Assembly: GCA_030063045.1 (NCBI GenBank) | Contig: JAQSEB010000117.1 | Location: 434,001-498,000, forward strand | Source of the DNA: Pratylenchus scribneri | Lineage: Eukaryota; Nematoda; Chromadorea; Rhabditida; Pratylenchidae | DNA: 64,000 bases | Direction of reading: 5' to 3' | Part shown: piece by piece, positions 43,190 to 53,800 of the stretch | How positions within the stretch are numbered: the stretch's first letter is position 1 | Layout of the letters: every line of letters starts with the position of its first letter | Notes under the pieces: model-generated | Database searches by the model: none | What the model saw: the letters and a program-made list of their open reading frames with translations, nothing else | What the model was told of the DNA's origin: nothing | Position numbers and translations under genes: made by a program

Positions 43190-45430
43190 AATCTAACCGG
43201 GTGAAACACAAATTTCCCCGAAACACAAATCTTTCCAGAATGAAACACAAAAAATCAGAATTCATTCCGGAAAACACAAAAAATCAGAATCTTTCCGGAA
43301 AACACAAAAAATCAGAATTCTTTACGGAAAACACAAAAAATCAGAATTCATTCCGGAAAACACAAAAAATCAGAATTCTTTATGGAAAACACAAAAAATC
43401 AGAATTCATTCCGGAAAACACAAAAAATCAGAATTCATTCCGGAAAACACAAAAAATCAGAATTCATTCCGGAAAACACAAAAAATCAGAATTCATTCCG
43501 GAAAACACAAAAAATCTGAATTCTTTACGGAAAACACAAAAAATCAGAATTCATTCCGGAAAACACAAAAAATCAGAATTCATTCCGGAAAATACAAAAA
43601 ATCAGAATTCTTTCCGGAAAACACAAAAAATCAGAATTCATTCCGTAAAACACAAAAAATCAGAATTCATTCCGGAAAACACAAAAAATCAGAATTCATT
43701 CCGGAAAATACAAAAAATCAGAATTCATTCCGGAAAACACAAAAAATCAGAATTCATTCCGGAAAACACAAAAAATCAGAATTCTTTACGGAAAACACAA
43801 AAAATCAGAATTCATTCCGGAAAACACAAAAAATCAGAATTCATTCCGGAAAACACAAAAAATCAGAATTCATTCCGGAAAACACAAAAAATCAGAATTC
43901 TTTATGGAAAACATAAAAAATCAGAATTCATTCCGGAAAACACAAAAAATCAGAATTCATTCCGGAAAATACAAAAAATCAGAATTCTTTCCGGAAAACA
44001 CAAAAAATCAGAATTCATTCCGGAAAACACAAAAAATCAGAATTCATTCCGGAAAATACAAAAAATCAGAATTCTTTCCGGAAAACACAAAAAATCAGAA
44101 TTCATTCCGGAAAACACAAAAAATCAGAATTCATTCCGGAAAACACAAAAAATCAGAATTCATTCCGGAAAACACAAAAAATCAGAATTCATTCCGGAAA
44201 ACACAAAAAATCAGAATTCATTCCGGAAAACACAAAAAATCAGAATTCTTTACGGAAAACACAAAAAATCAGAATTCATTCCGGAAAACACAAAAAATCA
44301 GAATTCATTCCGTAAAACACAAAAAATCAGAATTCATTCCGGAAAACACAAAAAATCAGAATCTTTCCGGAAAACACAAAAAATCAGAATTCTTTACGGA
44401 AAACACAAAAAATCAGAATTCATTCCGGAAAACACAAAAAATCAGAATTCTTTATGGAAAACACAAAAAATCAGAATTCATTCCGGAAAACACAAAAAAT
44501 CAGAATTCATTCCGGAAAACACAAAAAATCAGAATTCATTCCGGAAAACACAAAAAATCAGAATTCATTCCGGAAAACACAAAAAATCAGAATTCATTCC
44601 GGAAAATACAAAAAATCAGAATTCATTCCGGAAAATACAAAAAATCAGAATTCTTTCGGAAAACACAAAAAATCAGAATTCATTCCGGAAAACACAAAAA
44701 ATCAGAATTCATTCCGGAAAACACAAAAAATCAGAATTCATTCCGTAAAACACAAAAAATCAGAATTCATTCCGGAAAACACAAAAAATCAGAATTCATT
44801 CTGGAAAACACAAAAAATCAGAATTCATTCCGGAAAATACAAAAAATCAGAATTCATTCCGGAAAACACAATCAGAATTCATTCCGGAAAACACAAAAAA
44901 TCAGAATTCTTTACGGAAAACACAAAAAATCAGAATTCATTCCGGAAAACACAAAAAATCAGAATTCATTCCGGAAAATACAAAAAATCAGAATTCATTC
45001 CGGAAAACACAAAAAATCAGAATTCTTTACGGAAAACACAAAAAATCAGAATTCATTCCGGAAAACATAAAAAATCAGAATTCATTCCGGAAAACACAAA
45101 AAATCAGAATTCATTCCGGAAAACACAAAAAATCAGAATCTTTCCGGAAAACACAAAAAATCAGAATTGTTTCCGGAAAACACAAAAAATCAGAATTGTT
45201 TCCGGAAAACAAAAAATCAGAATTGTTTCCGGAAAACACAAAAAATCAGATTCTTTCCGGAAAACACAAAAAATCAGATTCTTTCCGGAAAACATAAAAA
45301 ATCAGAATTGTTTCCGGAAAACACAAAAATTCAGAATTGTTTCCGGAAAACACAAAAAATCAGATTCTTTCCGGAAAACACAAATCTAACTGGAATGAAA
45401 CAAAAATCTTTCCAAAAAACATAAATCTTA
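43190..45430. repeat. Minisatellite family B (29-bp unit), 2.2-kb array
   Basis: About 75 direct copies of the 29-bp unit (TCAGAATTCATTCCGGAAAA plus CACAAAAAA). Frequent variants are TTTACGG, TTTATGG, CCGTAAAA and AATACAAAA. A run of four variants (CAGAATCTTTCC, CTTTACGG, CATTCCGG, CTTTATGG) occurs near 43285 and again near 44358, showing block duplication of about 37 units. At the 3' end (45140-45390) the unit shifts to GAATTGTTTCC and GATTCTTTCC forms. The plus strand has no stop codon in any frame of the consensus, giving a spurious 515-codon frame. Confidence 0.95.
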
Positions 45431-45709
45431 CCTAGAAACACTTTACGGTTATCCAATCAATTCCCATTTCATTGCAAATTAATGTTCATCAATTCAGTTC
45501 AAAATTTACTCCAATAAACCTTCCACTTTTGTTTTTAAAACCCAAAGAATGGATTGGAACATTCCTTTTAGTCAGGTGTTCCATTCACTCCAACCAATTT
45601 TCCAAATCGCGTGCATCGATCAAAAACAAAATTTAACGGCCAGGAGGGTTTTAAGTGTTCCCTTTATTCTTCTCATTTTCACCCAATTTCATTTTTTTTA
45701 TTCTGCTGG

Positions 45710-46056
45710 ATGCATTTTTTGCCAATTTTTGCCATCATTTTTCTCGGCATCATCCAATTTGCCAATTGTGATGTTCTTTGCACTGGATTGCCGAATGGAG
45801 GAAGGCAATGCCTCGTTATACTATTTTCCCTTTCATTTTATTATTTAGGCTTTATTGTCCAGTTGCATGTTGCATAAGTCAGGAAGGCAATCGGCAAACT
45901 TATCATTGTTGTGGGTCAATGTCGGACAATGGCCCTGGATGGGTTTATCGGGAAAAGTCGACATCGGCCGAAAGGCCATCTCGATATGTGAGCTACAGTA
46001 CAGTGAGGTATAATGGGAATGGGAATAATCCAATCCAATTTCGTTCATTTCTTTGA
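45710..46056 (+). CDS. Small secreted Cys-rich protein (about 100 residues), GC-AG intron
   Basis: Signal peptide MHFLPIFAIIFLGIIQFANC is followed by a compact Cys cluster C-x3-C-x10-C-x3-CC-x11-CC (CDVLCTG, YCPVACC, TYHCC), then a Ser/Tyr/Arg/Asn-rich tail without Cys. The frame joins only through a 44-nt intron with donor AG|GCAATG (45805) and acceptor TTATTTAG (45848), i.e. a GC-AG intron. No GT donor gives the Cys-rich product. No family is recognised; size, signal peptide and Cys density fit secreted nematode peptides (cuticle, immune or host-directed), and I cannot choose among these. It lies 150 bp beyond minisatellite B plus flank. Confidence 0.5.
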
Positions 46057-46336
46057 ATAGAATTGATTGGTGGAATTCATTGTTGATCTCATTGGCTGTG
46101 TCCATAATCCTTTCAATCATTCTTTCCCTTCTTTGCTGCTTCTTTTGCTCATCAAGAAGGCGTCGATAAAATTGATGTTCAACATTTTATTCAATTTATA
46201 TATTAGAAAATCATCAAAATATTTACTCAAAATTTATTCAGCAAATTATTATAATAATCATGATGTCATAAAAAGTCTATATTTTAAAATGAATCCCCAC
46301 AACCAATCACGGCATTCCCTCTCCAATTTCTTCTTT

Positions 46337-46708
46337 TTAGCCAAAACTTCCTCCAGCAGGTACCCCGCCCACTCCGATTCCACTGCCGGAAAATTCTCCC
46401 CCGCTGCTTCCACCAAATGGCACACCTCCTCCAGACCCTCCAAACGGTGCGCCTCCTCCTCCACCGTATTGGTTTCCTCCTCCGTATTGGTTTCCTCCAC
46501 CATAGGATTGGCCTCCTCCATAAGATTGCCCGCCACCACCATAGGATTGTCCACCACCACCGTAGGTGGATGGGACACCATAACCTGAAATGAATTAATT
46601 TTTAATAAACTTTTTTGGCCAATTTTTACCTCTTTTTTGGCGGCTAACATTGGCTGAAACAATGGCCAAAAGTGAAATGGCCATCAAAAAGGAATATTTG
46701 GAGAACAT
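46337..46708 (-). CDS. Secreted Gly/Tyr-rich YGGGG-repeat peptide precursor
   Basis: Exon 1: MFSKYSFLMAISLLAIVSAN, a signal peptide, then VSRQKR, a dibasic processing site. A GTAAAA..CAG intron (about 46587-46633) joins to GYGVPSTYGGGGQSYGGGG and continues with tandem QSYGGG/NQYGGG units. The C-terminal half is Gly/Ser/Pro-rich (APFGGSGGGVPFGGSSGG) and ends PAGGSFG. Gly- and Tyr-rich secreted peptides in nematodes include antimicrobial/neuropeptide-like (YGGW-type) and cuticle-associated proteins. The KR site after the signal peptide favours a processed peptide, but there is no GW-amide end, so the role is unknown. The other frame over this region is purely a shadow. Confidence 0.65.
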
Positions 46709-47227
46709 TTTTGAAGGAATGAAATTTAGGTCTTGCACTTTTTGATGGCGAAAATATGGACCGAAGTGAATGGAATTGGATGGAACGAAATTGAAATGAT
46801 TGGCCCTGGGGGTTTATTTTATGGGGGCGTTTTAATTGTTTTGAATTAATAAGAAGGAAATGGAAGGGATGTTGTGATTTTATTTTAATTGAAATGTGAA
46901 TGAACGTTATTTGGATGATTGATTCAATGGCCCAGATAAATAATGACCCAAATTGTCTGAATGAATATTTGGGATGGAATAATATTGAAATGATTTCAAT
47001 GAATTTTGAATTGACGTCGATGTTTTTGTGGGCGGCAAGTTTAAGAAAGAAACTGGACCGGATTGCATTTTTGGGTAGGAGTTGCATATTCGATGGGCAG
47101 CATATCAGTGTTTTTCAATATTACTCATATTTAATTCATTTAATAATTAATATTCAAATTTATTTCAATTTCGCATCATTCATAATATTATTCCCAATTT
47201 CCAATAATCATTAAATATTAGGTAAAA
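46709..47227. other. Intergenic spacer between Gly-rich peptide and TIMP genes
   Basis: 519 bp, AT-rich. It should contain the promoter of the Gly-rich peptide gene and the 3' UTR of the TIMP gene. No other feature seen. Confidence 0.45.
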
Positions 47228-47981
47228 TTATTTTGTCGATTTTCTTTGTTGTTTTCCCGCATTTCCATTTCCTGCTATTGTCCCATTATTCATTATTGTC
47301 CCCTCTGCTGCCCTTTCGGCTTCTTCCTCTTTCTTGCAGGCCACATCGAATTCTTGCTTCGCCAATTGGCCTTTGATTTTGTCCGGCACTTCGGCCCATT
47401 CCAAAATGTTATGCTTTCGTGCCTCTTTCAAATCTTCCAACAGAATTTGGCCACAAAGTCGGGTCATCATTGTGCCATTCACATATTGGCCTAATAAATT
47501 AATATGAAAGGGATTGAATTGGGACCAACCAGCCAGCAAATATTCATGGCCAACTTCAAGCAAAATGCCGCAGGCTGCATCCTCACTTGCCGTATAAACA
47601 TTGATGGGAAGGACCACTTGATTCTTATCGGTCAATTTCATCCTCCCACTAATCTACAAATAATTGGGGCATATTTTTGAATGGAATTTGCCCTTTTCCC
47701 CTTGCCTTGAACATTTGTAAATATTTAACTTCATATCGTGAATTATTCTCATTTTGTCGGTCAACAATTGTCGCCGGCATTCGCACTCCATCCTGCATTT
47801 TTGCAATCAAAACATGGGCAACTTTAGAGGGAATAAATGGATTATTTGGTAAATATTTTGACTAACCCCAATCTGCCGCGCAATAATTATGTTCGGGTGT
47901 TTCAATTTTACAAACGCATCCAAATGAAAATGGAATGATGGCGGAAATGAGCAAAAGCACAAATGGAAAAATGCAAATCAT
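47228..47981 (-). CDS. Tissue inhibitor of metalloproteinases-like (NTR/netrin-type domain), secreted
   Basis: TIMPs block metalloproteinases by inserting their N-terminal CxC into the catalytic cleft. Here a signal peptide (MICIFPFVLLLISAIIPFSF) ends just before CVCK, placing a Cys at the mature N-terminus as in active TIMPs. Conserved features follow: CAADW, VAHVLIAKM, YEVKYLQMFK, AACGILLEVGHEYLLAGW and MTRLCGQILLEDL. Three exons joined by introns near 47660 and 47865. Only the N-terminal (inhibitory) domain is present. The tail is Glu/Ala-rich, then Asn/Gly-rich, with no C-terminal TIMP domain. It lies 305 bp downstream of, and co-oriented with, a matrix metalloproteinase gene. Confidence 0.88.
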
Positions 47982-48286
47982 TTTGACTTAAAAGGGAATG
48001 ATGAGGGAATAAATAAATATTGAATTTGGGGGAAAATAAACAATTTTTGGAAAACCAGTTTGTGCCTTTTAATTATTTTAAGAATGGGAAAAAATGGAAA
48101 TGATTCATCATTTTTACCTTGAATTGATCGAAGACCGGCAAATTGACTGAAAAACAACGAACAAAATGGGATGATTAGATCTGAGTGAATGGAAAAAAAA
48201 GAAAATATTGTGCGCAATTTGAGCGCTTGAAAAAGAATAAAAAAATGAAATTTAAAATGGAATTTATGGCAACAAAAAAGAATTCA

Positions 48287-49634
48287 TCATTTTCGTCTCT
48301 CCTGTTTTCGTAACCATTCAATGAACATATTCTTCAATACAGTTTTGCCCTGCTTCCAAACTGTGCAAATCAAATCATCGCCTCCATTCCCCTGTTGTTG
48401 TCCTCCGGTCCTGCTTCCCTCCTCCTTCCGGGGGGCACTTCCTTCTCCGTGTGAATATTTTCGTGGAATATTTCCATTTCCACCTCCTCCTCTCGGACCT
48501 GAATCCATTCAAAATTCTAAATAAAATCAATTTGCCCTCATTTATTACCATAAATTTCCTGAATGGCTCGAATATCGTCCGGCTTCAATGCCGGGAATTT
48601 ATATCGCCCTTGGATGTCCACCGTTTCCTGATAAAATGGGGCCATTATGGCATCCTCCGATTTGGAGTGGGAAAGTCCCAATGCATGGCCACCCTCGTGA
48701 ATTGCCACCGGCAACAAATCTGTATACCTCAATCTGTATCAAATTGTCACAAAATAATAAATAAAAAAATGTAAATGTACGATGCTATTTTGGGGGCATC
48801 CATGTAGACCCAATCCTCGGCTTCATCAAAGTGCAATTTTCCATCCTGGGGCATTGTGGCATGTGCCAATACGCCGCCCTTTTGGTCAAATGGCCAAGGG
48901 TCATCGTGGTATAGATGTGCAAATTTGATATTGATGTCGGCCTGTTCCTGAGGCGACACTTGCCGAAAAGTCAATGGGGTCACCTCAGCCCATTGGTTGA
49001 AGGCCATTCTGATGGCATCACTTTGAAGGTGGGGGACAAAAGGTGAATGTACATTGAATTGGTTCAAACTTAATTTGGTTTGGCGCTAAATCCGGTGAAT
49101 AGTTGTGAATTGCATATGTTAAGGCCATTTTCCTCCATTTGAATGCGGGACCTAGCGAATAAATTCCTTTTTAATTCATTGCCCATTAAATTTGCCTTTT
49201 CCCGTGCTCAACATTTCCACACCATCCGACAATCCGCATCTTGGTTCCTAAATCTTTTTTGCTAAATTAAATATATTTTTAATCAGACCGCCATTTTCTT
49301 CCTTGTCTTCACATCGAGAATGCCAGTCACAGGCAAAAAGGCGAATTCTTGGAATTTTTTGACTGCTTGCTCAAAAACATTGGCCATATCACCGGCCATT
49401 CCGGGACCGGGACCATTATTTGCCGCATTCAGTTGACCGGGTGAAACATAGCCAAATTGGCTAAGGTAATCCTAAATGAGAGAATGTTGGAGGGGTTGAG
49501 GCCAAATTGGACAATGAACTGACCACCGCTTTTTCTTCCTCAACTGGTTGATATTTGTCCAGGGAAAGGTCCTTTCCAAATCCAATTTGTTGAATTGAAA
49601 AAATGAGTAATGAAATCAAGAAAAAAGCAATCAT
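48287..49634 (-). CDS. Matrix metalloproteinase (M10A), secreted, without hemopexin domain
   Basis: Zinc endopeptidase of extracellular matrix. Signal peptide ([20 protein letters not shown]), then prodomain ([35 protein letters not shown]) with the cysteine switch [10 protein letters not shown]. The catalytic domain begins [15 protein letters not shown], continues [16 protein letters not shown] and [20 protein letters not shown], and carries the zinc site [11 protein letters not shown] with Met-turn [10 protein letters not shown]. After EIYGNK comes a Gly/Asn-rich tail ([10 protein letters not shown]) and a short basic end ([10 protein letters not shown]) instead of a hemopexin propeller. 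It resembles minimal MMPs (matrilysin-like layout). Introns are 45-60 nt. The TIMP-like gene lies directly downstream. Confidence 0.9.
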
Positions 49635-50843
49635 ATGGATGGATGGGTCAATTCAATATTGATGAGTAAATAATGGAAAATGGATGGACCCTTGGGGAAC
49701 GATCATTCGCGCAGTAGGGGAAGAATGATGATTGATTGGTGACTGATGAACGGCATCAAAGGCGTTTGATCGGCGAAAAACAAAAATTCACCAAAAAAGA
49801 GTAAATAGGTATATAATGAGATAAAAATATTTGGCTAATTGTAAGAATTATGTTTCTGTATTTCTTTAAAATAATGCAATAAAATGCAGTAGGGAATTGC
49901 TTTAATTTGAGAATGCTTACGGTATTCCAGAAGTGTGTTTCAAGCAGGAAATGTTGACAAATCCCTAACAATTAATTCGCTTGTTTGTGTTTTTGCTTAG
50001 AATAATTCCGCCTGTTTTGTGTTTTAGCTTAGAATAATTCCGCCTGTTTTGTGTTTTAGCTTAGAATAATTCCGCCTGTTTTGTGTTTTCGCTTAGAATA
50101 ATTCCGCCTGTTTTGTGTTTTTGCTTAGAATAATTCCGCCTGTTTTGTGTTTTTGCTTAGAATAATTCCGCCTGTTTGTGTTTTTGCTTAAAATAATTCC
50201 GCCTGTTTTGTGTTTTTGCTTAAAATAATTCCGCCTGTTTTGTGTTTTTGCTTAAAATAATTCCGCCTGTTTTGTGTTTTCGCTTAGAATAATTCCGCCT
50301 GTTTTGTGTTTTTGCTTAGAATAATTCCGCCTGTTTGTGTTTTTGCTTAAAATAATTCCGCCTGTTTTGTGTTTTTGCTTAAAATAATTCCGCCTGTTTT
50401 GTGTTTTTGCTTAAAATAATTCCGCCTGTTTTGTGTTTTTGCTTAGAATAATTCCGCCTGTTTGTGTTTTTGCTTAAAATAATTCCGCCTGTTTTGTGTT
50501 TTTGCTTAGAATAATTCCGCCTGTTTTGTGTTTTTGCTTAGAATAATTCCGTCTGTTTCTGTTTCAGCTAATTAATTCTGCATATTTGCCTCTTAATTTT
50601 TCCTATTTCATGAATATTTTTTTTGTTAAAGGAAAACACTTCCAGAATATCGTATTCCCTCTCTCTTACCGCTTACCGAATTGAGTGAGAATTTTATAAA
50701 ATATGTGTAGATTTGGGATTTGAAATTGGTCTTCAATCTCATTTCTCTTACTCAAATACTTTAATTTAATTATTAATTTTTACAGTTTATTGCATTAAAA
50801 ATGAACAAAGAGAAGGCAAGATTGTAAATCAAAATTGTGGGCT
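49635..50843. other. Intergenic region with minisatellite A array
   Basis: Lies between the start of the MMP gene and the end of the GPCPD1-like gene (both minus). Besides the array at 49978-50575 nothing was recognised. Confidence 0.45.
49978..50575. repeat. Minisatellite family A (31/32-bp unit), array 3
   Basis: About 19 direct copies of TTAGAATAATTCCGCCTGTT plus TTGTGTTTTTGC. Variants TTTTGC, TTTCGC and TTTAGC alternate, and a subset has CTTAAAATAA. Same orientation as the 18.1-kb array. Unlike arrays 1 and 2 it is intergenic. Confidence 0.95.
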
Positions 50844-53800
50844 TTATAATTCTTTAGAAGAATTCGCACCTAATGTCAATTGTTTTGTCATTCCATTGGA
50901 CAATAATGGAAATGGATTCTCATTCGTCAATGTCATTTTTTGCAATGAATTCATTCGAGAAGGACTTGGTGAGGATCGGGTCGATTTGAACAGTGAATTT
51001 TTGGCCTCTCTTTCGATGATGAACACATTTTGGCGTACTTCGATTTCGCCAATTCTGAAAATGAATTTTCCATAAATTATTTATTTCGGCATTATTCAAA
51101 TTTACCTATCGTAAATTATGGCATTCACATTTTGTTGCCGAAAATATTCCACATGTTTTGGATTGGCCAAATCTTCTCCCCAAACGAAAACGACCAAATT
51201 CAATGCATTCGCCCTTTTCAATGGACTTGGGTCCAAAAGTAATTCTTCGCTGTGCAAATTTACGCCCTAAAGCAAAAATCATTTCAAATACAGAATATTT
51301 CCAATTTACTTTACCAATAATTTTAGACATGCAGCAAAATTTGTACCAATTCGTGAGAGATTGCTACGTTCATCCAAAAATGGAATATATCTTTAAAAAA
51401 AAAGGTGAATATTCCACCATCCTTATTCCCACCTTGTTGTTTCGCCCACACAGAGGAAAAGGACTGGGAATTTGTTTTGTTTTAGTGTAAGCAAAGTGCA
51501 AATGTCCGGATCGAATGATGAGAACACAATTCGTCGATCGCCGGAATGTTGGAAAACATCGGCCAAAACTTGGTCCACATATTCATTTCGTTCAAAGTAA
51601 TTCTCGCATTCATGGCTTCCATCCTTCAATTTCATCGGGTATTTCAATTCAACATTGAAGCCGGTGTGCGAATCCACCCTTTCCAGCGTTTCCACCAATG
51701 TGGGAAATGGTCTCAATTCTGGGCTTTCATTTGGGTCGCCGGTCAACGGTTGAAGGCCACTTTCGGCCAAATCCTTTGCTTTGTAATGATGAATCTATGA
51801 AATGGAAAAGGGTTAAAAAATAATATTTTCCCAAAAGTACATGCAAAAGACGAAGTTGGTCCAATGTCTAAAATGTTCGAATAATTTTGAATTAATTTAA
51901 ATTGAATTCCACCAAATCTCTGACGGCCATTTGATGCAAATCATTTTTGGCCAATTCCACATTTTCAACCACATCCGTATCCGAATTGGATTTATGCAAA
52001 CATTCTTGGGAAGGGGACAAAAGTGATTGATGGCGTTTGGCAACCGAAACGAGCACATGAAAATCGTGGAAAACAACCACCGAATTGTCCTTGCTCAACT
52101 TTACAAAATTTAAATAATTTAAATAAATTGATTAATTAAAAAATTGACTTGAACATCGAATTCGACAAAATCAGCGCCTAAAATCATTTTTATAATTATT
52201 CATTCATATTCCCACCTTTTTGTGCCGCATTATTCAATGAATGAATTGTATTTTCCCTTGCAGTGGCAAATCTATGCCAAAAATTAACATTTAAATTGGA
52301 TTTTTGCGAATACTTTGTGAATGATTCTCCACTGCCTCGATGGCCAACTTCCAATGTTCGCCGTTTTTTCCAATGCTGCGCAAAAGTTGTTTCCAAATTT
52401 GGCGGCGTGCACTTTTCCATGGCTTTGGCCAACAAATAATCAATTTTGATTTGGCCAACTGGCTTTTGCATTTTAACGGCAACCAATGGGAGGGAAAGGG
52501 ACCCGAATGTGTCGGGCATTGATGCGGCCATACCCAAAAATGGAGAGGGGAAATGAATGGAGGGATTGGAGTGGAATTCTTTTACAATAGGCCAAGGCAA
52601 ATCTGCTGGCCGAAAGTTGGATTTTGGAATCGGTGGCCATTTTCCTCGTTGGCATCATGAATAATTCAATGCGAAATGCCTAAAATTAGAGGAATTCTCT
52701 CACTTTTGTCAATAATGTTTAAGGACCTTTCCTATTTGTCCTACCGTACCCCCTACTTTTTACCTAATCACCCTGTCACCCCTCTATCAATCAAATATTG
52801 CCCCAATCTTCTTTTTTAAACGCACCCTTTTTCCTCACTAATAAATATTCACATTTCATTTACTTTTCGACATTCTGTTAACACATTTTCCCGCACGACA
52901 GATAATAATTATTTCGAGTTCCCGCTTCCTTATTCCTATCCAGTTCATTGGGCCACTGGGAGCTAAGCCTCTAGCCTCCGGTGAATAGAGAGCCTAACAA
53001 GCCCAGCTTTCGCCCCAAACAATTTTAGCCCTAGATATTTAACCTAAATTAGCACTAATAAATGTTCCTACTAAAAATTCGGTGGCCACTGATGTTGTCC
53101 GAAATACGAAATATTCACTCTCATCATTCCTATAGAGTTCTCCATTTGGCGATTGTTCACGAAAAAATGGCCGATTATCGTCCATAAGATTCTAAAATAT
53201 TTGGAATTAGGTTGGAAAGGAAAAAATATTTACGGCAAATTCAGTGCACGAAAAACTGGGAAAAGGTGTTTCATCGGCCTCTGAAGAATTCGCCGTTCCT
53301 CCATCAGAATCCTCGTCAATTGAACGAATATAAAGGGATGGCATTCTCCAGCAGCTTAGGCCACGGGAATTTGTGAAATTGAATTCCTTGAAAATATTAT
53401 TTAAAAGGATTTGATATTCTTTTGAATGGACTTGATTGAGGCGAACATCGCAAGGAGTTACACGGACGAGGAATTGACGCTGGGAAAGTTTTGGATCAAA
53501 AAATTTGAGTGCCGGTCCGGACAAACGGAGCATTATTTGACGTTGCTCGCGGCAATTTAACCATCCATCCAAAATGCAATGCCGTCCACCTTATTAAAAT
53601 ATGGCAATTTAAATATTTTACACAGCTAATTCTGGAAATTGGCCAATTCTCGGGAATTAGCTAGGCGATGGACTAGCTAATTTCGGAAATCTCGGCTTCT
53701 AGATGTCGTACGGATAGTTGACTATTTATTTTGTTTCAATCTCAGACTGTTATTATTATTAGCTTGTTTAGTTACACTTTCCGCTAGATTCCTTTTCCCC

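Noticed and set aside
43201..44748. 515-codon plus-strand open frame of basic KTQKIRIHSGKHKKSEFIP-type repeats
   Set aside because: It is a by-product of a 29-bp minisatellite whose unit lacks stop codons in all three frames; there is no independent start context, splice signal or non-repeat domain.
46258..46662. 134-codon Glu/Val-rich minus-strand frame (VVDNPMVVAGNLMEEANP)
   Set aside because: Shifted frame of the Gly-rich YGGGG peptide gene, which has signal peptide, processing site and a proper intron.
47228..49634. Calling MMP and TIMP a proven operon
   Set aside because: The 305-bp spacing and absence of visible spliced-leader evidence do not allow it; kept as a hypothesis only.
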